Shown in pieces: positions 58,468 to 64,000 of a DNA stretch of 64,000 nucleotides. How positions within the stretch are numbered: the first letter of the stretch is position 1; each line of letters opens with the position of its first letter. The stretch comes from Branchinecta lynchi (Eukaryota > Arthropoda > Branchiopoda > Anostraca > Branchinectidae), in contig JAKZAP010000012.1 of NCBI GenBank assembly GCA_023053575.1, positions 6,014,230-6,078,229 of the forward strand, in the 5' to 3' direction. The notes beneath the pieces are model-generated. The model did not search any database. It had not been told where the DNA came from and saw only the letters and a list, made by a program, of their open reading frames with translations. The position numbers and the translations under genes are program-made.

Positions 58468-61058
58468 CACTTCACCATTGGTGCGAACTACATAAGATCT
58501 ACCAGCCCCCACGACAGAACCTCCCATCTAAAACGGACTCAAGGAAACTCAAGTCAACTACACCACATGCAACAAGAAATGGTTCTTACCCGAAGTTTCT
58601 GCAAAATAAACCAGTTCTACACCGTGCAACATATAGTTTCCCCAGCATCATACTTTCTAACGTCCGGTCAGTGTGCAATAAAACCGAAGAGCTAAGCCAA
58701 ATGTTAACTGATCATGCAGTAGATGTGGCGTGCCTCACTGAAACTTGGGCAGAAAATTCAGACGTTCTACAAATAGATGGATATGATTGCATGATTTCCC
58801 CGAGAGTTGACGCCTCCGGCAACCCAGTAAAGCATGGAGGAGGTGTTGGATTTGTCTGTAGAAGTCAAATTCCCAAACGCATTGTCACTCCACCGGTGGA
58901 AAAAGACTTTCGCTTAGAAGTCTTATGGGTCTGGACGAAGCCGCGGCACCTGCCTAAAACCGTGTCATCGCTCATATTCGGTATAGTCTATTATCCACCG
59001 AAAGGTCCATTTAGGAAACAGCTCATGGAGTACTTGCAGTTCAGTATTGACTACTTCAGAAGCAAATTCCCTTATGCTGGATTCGTAATCTGTGGCGATT
59101 TTAATGATATCGTACCCAAATGGATTGAAAAATCGATATCACTTCAGCAGGTCGTCAAAATTCCCACGCGTGAAAGTAAAACTTTCGACCTAATATTCAC
59201 GTCAACGAGTGACTTCTACAACGACCCAACTGCGCTTCCCGCCCTGGGGATGAGCGACCACATAACAGTTCTATGGAAGCCACATCAAAATACACCGATA
59301 CCCCCAAAGAAAAAAATCACATATAGACCAACCTCAGACAAACAAACAACAGAACTAAAGCAAAAGCTAACTACACACAACTGGAGCAATCTCTACGGTC
59401 AGTCAAATGCTGATATGATGGCCAATGCATTTTGCACGACTATCAACGAAATATACAATGAAGTGTTTCCTGAGAAAACAATCCTTGTTAAAAATATCAC
59501 GAAACCGTGGGTAACAAGCGAGATTAAGAGCTTAATTCGGGAAAGAGATGGTCTCTTCCAAACAGGCGATATAACGAATGCAAAGAAGCTCCGCAACATC
59601 ATCACGAAGAAGCTGAAACGATCAAGAAAGGATTATGGCAAAAAATCTGTAGGAAAATTACTGTCCACCCACCCTCGTAAATTTCACTCTTCTGTTCAAC
59701 AGCTATTAGGGCGCGACAGGAAACACCTGGAAATTCTGGATGAAAAAGGTGATGCGATAACTGCCGAGAGCATAAACAAGCACTTTGCGGACATCTGCAC
59801 TCAATATCCCGGGCTCACTTCAATGCCTGAATTACCACCACTCACAGAAATACCCATAATAAAACCAGCCGAAGTTTCAGACGTCCTATCAAAGCTTGAT
59901 TCCAGAAAAGCCACATATCCCGGTGAGATACCTATTCGGTTCGTGGTACACTGCGCAAACGAGCTGGCAACACCACTGACAGCGGTTTTCAATCAATCTC
60001 TGATAGAAGGTGTTTTCCCGAAGCACTTCAAACTGGCATATATTACTCCGATCCCCAAAAAGAAAAACGCTACATCTGTAAAGGATCTGAGACCCATCTC
60101 AAAAACTTCGGTATTCTCCAAAGTTTTTGAGCAATTTATTTATGACTGGCTTTACAGTGACATCAAAGATAAGCTTGACCCGAGGCAATACGGGTTTCGC
60201 CCAGGTTGTAGTACAATACACTATTTGGTAAAATTCTTGCATGACATTCTCTGGCACCTTGAAGAAGAAGGAACATTTGTGGACACAATCATTGCCGACT
60301 TTGTTAAAGCGTTTGACTATTTGGACCATAACATCGTCGTGACGCAAGCCACCGAAATGGGAGCCAGACAGATCGTCACTCGAATGTTAGCAGAGTTTCT
60401 TACAAACAGAACACAGTGCGTAAAGCTAAGTCACGGCGAAACGTCGTCACTACTTGACATAACGTGTGGCGCAGCGCAGGGTAGCAAAATCGGACCATTA
60501 GCCTTCATAATGGTAATCAACAAATTGCTAGCTGAGTTCATGCACCGATACAAATATGCTGATGACCTTAATGCCGCCTTACTCAGATCACTGGGGGACC
60601 CACCGGGTGTGAACCCCGTGAAAAATCTCTTGGCAGATATTAATTCTCAGGCAATGGAAGCCAAGCTCACGCTTAGCCTGGAGAAGTCAGTCATCTTCCG
60701 AGTCAGCTTTCTGAAGCGAGAAATTCCCGAAGTTGGAGAAGTTGGGCTAACAATTGCCAAATCTGTTAAAGTGTTGGGGGTGTTCTTTGACAACGACATG
60801 CGATGGACTACACATATGGCCTATCTTTATAAAATTGCCAATCAAGCACTTCGGTCTTTCACTCTCCTGAGACGGTTTGGATTTCACAAGAAAAATCTCC
60901 TTATATGCTACCTGACATACGTCCGTCCACTACTCGAATATGGATGCCCCGGTATGGAATGCTGGGATCACTCAAGAACAAAGCGACCGACTCGAAGTGT
61001 TTCAAAAGAGAGCCTGCAAAATAATTCTTGGATCAAATTACATCGACTACAAAAATAG
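58398..61058 (+). CDS. LINE ORF2: endonuclease and reverse transcriptase (886 aa, frameshifted near the end)
   Basis: Endonuclease motifs run from residue ~90: LSNVRSVCNK, CLTETWAENS, GGGVGFVCRS, VICGDFNDI and GMSDHITVLW. RT motifs follow: RPISKTSVFSKVFEQ, QYGFRPGCST, IIADFVKAFDYLDH (first catalytic Asp), GAAQGSKIGPLAF, HRYKYADDLNAAL (catalytic YADD) and VLGVFFDNDMRWTTH. All catalytic residues I can identify are present. The frame is lost by a one-base insertion near 60950, so the annotated end at 61058 is out of frame. It starts in the -1 frame relative to ORF1, overlapping its end. Confidence 0.88.
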   Translation: MEQNTLAYNPYLYKLQVPHVQSIALHHWCELHKIYQPPRQNLPSKTDSRKLKSTTPHATRNGSYPKFLQNKPVLHRATYSFPSIILSNVRSVCNKTEELSQMLTDHAVDVACLTETWAENSDVLQIDGYDCMISPRVDASGNPVKHGGGVGFVCRSQIPKRIVTPPVEKDFRLEVLWVWTKPRHLPKTVSSLIFGIVYYPPKGPFRKQLMEYLQFSIDYFRSKFPYAGFVICGDFNDIVPKWIEKSISLQQVVKIPTRESKTFDLIFTSTSDFYNDPTALPALGMSDHITVLWKPHQNTPIPPKKKITYRPTSDKQTTELKQKLTTHNWSNLYGQSNADMMANAFCTTINEIYNEVFPEKTILVKNITKPWVTSEIKSLIRERDGLFQTGDITNAKKLRNIITKKLKRSRKDYGKKSVGKLLSTHPRKFHSSVQQLLGRDRKHLEILDEKGDAITAESINKHFADICTQYPGLTSMPELPPLTEIPIIKPAEVSDVLSKLDSRKATYPGEIPIRFVVHCANELATPLTAVFNQSLIEGVFPKHFKLAYITPIPKKKNATSVKDLRPISKTSVFSKVFEQFIYDWLYSDIKDKLDPRQYGFRPGCSTIHYLVKFLHDILWHLEEEGTFVDTIIADFVKAFDYLDHNIVVTQATEMGARQIVTRMLAEFLTNRTQCVKLSHGETSSLLDITCGAAQGSKIGPLAFIMVINKLLAEFMHRYKYADDLNAALLRSLGDPPGVNPVKNLLADINSQAMEAKLTLSLEKSVIFRVSFLKREIPEVGEVGLTIAKSVKVLGVFFDNDMRWTTHMAYLYKIANQALRSFTLLRRFGFHKKNLLICYLTYVRPLLEYGCPGMECWDHSRTKRPTRSVSKESLQNNSWIKLHRLQK

Positions 61059-61320
61059 CCTAACAACACTTCAGTTGGTCACTTTGTCCGAAAGACGCCA
61101 CCAGTTGGTAATGAACTTCGGGATGACGTGCCTAGCAAGTGAGCAGCACCGCGATATTTTACCTGCTTTCATTGCTCCAAGAACTGACAACCCAGCTACC
61201 CGGACATCCCAAAAAAACGCAGGGAAACAAAAACTAATTGCCCCACCAACTCACTCATCGGACAGATACCTTAACTCATTTGTGCCATACTTTGTCAAAT
61301 TTTATAATCAGCTACAGTGA
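60940..61320 (+). pseudogene. LINE ORF2 C-terminus in shifted frame
   Basis: It continues ORF2 in another frame with GITQEQSDRLEVFQKRACKI, SERRHQLVMNFG and SFVPYFVKFYNQLQ, homologous to the C-termini at 6390 and 34895. It ends at 61320, about 130 bp before the (TGAT)n tail. Confidence 0.85.
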
Positions 61321-61450
61321 CATTTTGTAAATGCATCATATAATTGTATATATAATTCGAGTGTATAAATTTGTTGACAATCCTACGCTATTTTTTGTGA
61401 AAACATAAATATTAAGGAAAATAAACATTGATTGATTGATTGATTGATAC

Positions 61451-61640
61451 GTGACGCCTCTGACAGGGATTGTCTTAGCCAGCTTGAACGCTTTTCATAC
61501 TAGTGGTAAGACATCTTTCAATTCACGAGGGATTTTGAATATATCTTCAAGCTTTTTGTTTGTTCCGAGGCTCTCCTGGCGACTTTCGAGATCGTGCCGG
61601 AACAAGGCGAACTCGTCCTTCTCGGTTCACCGTTGAATCA
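61451..61640 (-). pseudogene. hAT transposase C-terminal relic
   Basis: The minus-strand frame reads LFRHDLESRQESLGTNKKLE, FKIPRELKDVLPLV, a stop, then KAFKLAKTIPVRG in the same frame. The '...L-x-x-LP-x-V-x-KAF-x-LA-x-TIPV' string is like the segment before the hAT C-terminal dimerisation motif of ZMYM/TTF-type transposases. It is cut at 61450 by the LINE 3' end and has one stop codon. Recognised from pattern only. Confidence 0.45.
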
Positions 61641-62110
61641 CCGGGAAGAAGTAGAGAAAGCTGTCCGAACCCATACGCAGAGAATTTGAATTTTCAACAA
61701 GAGCTAGAAGCTCACTTGCGAGACTGGGTCAGAGGATGAAAGTAGGAATTTGCCAATTCATCGGTTTGTTGGGATAATTTGTCAGCAAAACAATTGAGAT
61801 AAGAATGATCATGGACTCATAAAAATTACGGAATGTATTGTTTCATAAAAAGTATTTTATTTTTGCACTTGGCTGTGAAAATTCATTGAGGCAAAATTGA
61901 TGACGGGCTCATCGGGATCATGAATATACATCGTTTGGTTAAAAAAAAAAAAAATTTCACTTTTTGTTAAGATGCGCACTTTAAGGGTCCTAGAAATTCA
62001 TTTCTTAACAAAACTCTTGAGGCAAAAATGATCATGTGCTCATGGGGATCGTGGAAAAATAAATTTTGCTTAAAAGTATTTTTTGTACTTAGCAGTTAAG
62101 AAGAGTTCTT
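61640..62110. other. Unassigned
   Basis: Three short, spaced copies of GAGGCAAAATTGATGACGGG-like sequence (about 61889, 62020 and the weaker 61790) suggest a decayed tandem repeat of ~130 bp. No gene. Confidence 0.4.
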
Positions 62111-64000
62111 TAAGGGATGGTCGAATCGGGAAAGTGACAATGTCTGAGCCAAGGATGCCAAGTCTCTAATACTCCAGCAATGTTTCATCGTCCTAGCCCA
62201 TCTGGAAGTACCTTATCTCGCGATGACCGGAATTCCGGAAACCCACTTTACCTCTCCCCTCGGTTTCCGAATCCAGTCCGGTTCTGTCAGTGGTGTACCT
62301 AGGACTTGTGTCTGTACTTCCCACCAAGTTTCATTCTGATTGCTCCACTTTTATGCGTGTCACAAGGTTTTCGATTCTCCCCTCCGACCCCCCCCCCCAG
62401 ATTCATCGGATCCGGTCAGGTCTTGAAGTGGGACGTCTAAGACACGAGGTCTTTCCGGATATCAAGTTTCATAAGGTCCGATAATCTCTCCAAAAGTTAT
62501 GCCTGCCATTAATTTCCGGAGTCCGCCGTCTCCCCCTCCCCCACGACGGTCGGATCGGGTAAGTGACTATTTCCAAGCTAATCTGGTCGGTTCCTTGATA
62601 CGCCTGCCAAGTTTCATCGTCCTAGCCTACCTAGAATCTCATTCCATATCGTCGCAATTCCGGACCCCCCCCCCCCGTCCTCCAACTCCCCCACAGTGTC
62701 TAAATCCGGTCCAGTTCTGTCAGTGATGTACCTAGACCTTGTGCTTGTTCTTTCTACCAAGTTCCATCCGATCGCTCCACTCTTTATGTGTGTCACGAGG
62801 TTTCCGGTTTCCCCCTCCGACCTCCCCCCCCCCCGATTCATCGGGTCCTGTAGGGACTTGAAACAGGACATGTGAGACACGAGGTCCTTCCAGTTATCAA
62901 GTTTCATTAAGATCCGATCTCCCGTTCAAAAGTTATGCTGCCCCTAATTTCAAGGATTCCGCCGTCTCCACTTACCCCCACGATAGTCGCATCGGGCATT
63001 ATTATTATTATTCTGAGGTATGCCAAAAACTCTGGCCGAAACTGAGGCCACAAATGGGCCATTGCTCAATCCCCCAATTATTGATTTGATTTGATTTTCA
63101 TTATTGAATTGCCTTCATGTATATTGACGTATTCAACACGCCATTTGGCCCCAAGCCACGATATGTGTTGATATTTGAAATAAACTGAAGCTGAATATAC
63201 AATCGATGGTAAACCATCACTCTAAATACAACTGATGGTGAACCAATTGATGAAAACACCACTCTTTAATTGGGGATTATCTCCCAAAATTCTTTATTGC
63301 TTGATTTGCAGGATCTTCCTGGATCTTTTGACAATTTTCTTGGCCATTTTGGTGGGTTCCAGCTCATTGTCAATAATTTGACTGTTCGTTGCTGGACTCA
63401 AATTGCCTTGGATATGAGAGATCTTACAGGCTTTTAAGTAATTTTCAGCTGACAGAGCCTCATTGCCGTGGATTGAAACAATCTTGAAGGCAACTGTTTC
63501 CTTCACTGATGACTACTCAAGAGATCCATATCGTGAACCATATCAGCTGCCCTAGCTGCCAGCTCCTGGCACCACCGTAACAATGGGCATGAACACCATT
63601 ATGCAAGGCTGCCCTGGTTCACTGGAGATCGGGCACATGACTATTTCCAAGTTGATTTGGTCGGGTCCCTGATATGTCTGCCAAGTTTCACCGTCCTAGC
63701 CCTTCTGGAAGTACCTTAACTCGCGATGACCGGAATTCCGGAAACCCCCTTCACCTCCGCCCTCGGTGTCCGAATCCAGTCCGGTTCCGTCAGTGGTGTA
63801 CCTAGGACTTGTGCTTGTTCTTTCCACCAAGTTTCCTGATTGCTCCACTCTGAGTGTGTCACCCGATTTCCGGTTCCGACCTCGGACCCCGCCCCCCCCC
63901 CCCCCAGATTCATCGGATCCGGTCCGGACTTGAAGCGGGACTTCTGAGACACGAGGTCTTCCAGATATAAAGTTTCATTAATATCCTATCACTCGTTCCA
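62110..64000 (-). mobile_element. Hairpin-bounded tandem-unit element 4, runs off the window
   Basis: Sub-units with C-rich tracts, GATCGGGTAAGTGACTATTT, TGCCAAGTTTCATCGTCCTA, AATCCGGTCC and TACCTAGGACTTGTGCTTGT repeat through the end of the window, interrupted by an insertion at 62999-63627. The terminal hairpin lies beyond 64000. Confidence 0.65.
62999..63627 (-). mobile_element. Retroposon insertion with 8-bp target duplication
   Basis: ATCGGGCA is present on both sides (62991-62998 and 63628-63635), and the host repeat resumes exactly across it. In minus orientation the insert ends in an (AAT)n tail at 62999-63013, as a SINE or truncated LINE would. The part next to the tail (CTCTGGCCGAAACTGAGGCC, GGCCATTGCTCAATCCCCC) resembles 26645-26710. 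No coding domain was recognised. Confidence 0.7.

Larger units (their letters stand above)
56020..61448 (+). mobile_element. Nearly complete LINE (CR1/L2-like, jockey superfamily)
   Basis: Two overlapping ORFs, a short 3' UTR and a (TGAT)n tail at 61429-61448. ORF1 has a PHD-like and CCCH zinc fingers; ORF2 has an apurinic-type endonuclease and RT. The 5' boundary is uncertain. Family assignment rests on layout, motifs and tail type, not on a phylogeny. Confidence 0.85.

Overview
The window is a stretch of repeat-dense animal nuclear DNA, not bacterial or organellar. Genes are split by GT-AG introns, polyadenylation signals are eukaryotic, and most of the sequence is transposons. Nothing fixes the species. 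A lineage-rich mix of LINEs, Ty3/gypsy, hAT and MITE families fits an aquatic invertebrate, but that is a guess.

Host genes. (1) On the + strand, seven exons of the mismatch-repair gene MSH6 lie between 7.9 and 37.7 kb. They join in phase into about 503 codons covering most of the mismatch-binding domain, the connector and the lever/clamp region. The N-terminal exons, including the Phe-x-Glu mismatch-reading motif, and the ATPase exons were not found. The introns are inflated, one to 17 kb, and every exon has a short mobile element starting within about 90 bp of its 5' splice site. The last visible exon appears to read on into a MITE. (2) On the - strand, two unrecognised acidic, apparently secreted proteins of 405 and 1080 residues (40.7-42.0 and 49.8-53.0 kb) each sit in one large exon whose splice acceptor lies just before the ATG.

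Mobile DNA, left to right. 0-7.5 kb: composite repeats, a concatemer of LTR-end/primer-binding-site junctions with a tRNA-Leu-like 3' half, a minus-strand LTR, two palindromic MITEs, a 136-bp tandem array and LINE fragments. 9.4-11.1 kb: a hairpin-bounded element built of a 281-bp tandem unit. 14.35-20.77 kb: a young, internally deleted Ty3/gypsy element with LTRs, PBS, polypurine tract, a 4-bp target duplication and a neighbouring empty-site paralogue. 21.3-22.2 kb: LINE 3' end. 23.66-26.61 kb: hAT-like element containing a second hAT MITE with a perfect 8-bp target duplication. 26.8-29.1 kb: second hairpin-bounded tandem element. 31-39 kb: MSH6 introns with MITEs and fold-back repeats. 42-48.6 kb: dispersed repeats, a near-perfect 288-bp hairpin, a third hairpin-bounded element and tRNA-derived SINE fragments. 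54.2-55.8 kb: fourth hairpin-bounded element. 56-61.45 kb: nearly complete LINE with an ORF1 carrying a PHD-like finger and four CCCH fingers, and an ORF2 endonuclease/reverse transcriptase with one frameshift. 61.45-64 kb: hAT transposase relic and a fifth hairpin-bounded element running off the window.

The best candidates for something undescribed are the hairpin-bounded tandem-unit element family, which is non-coding, large and has conserved structured ends, and a fold-back repeat family whose copies keep a hammerhead-ribozyme-like core. Both rest on reading by eye and need structure and homology searches.
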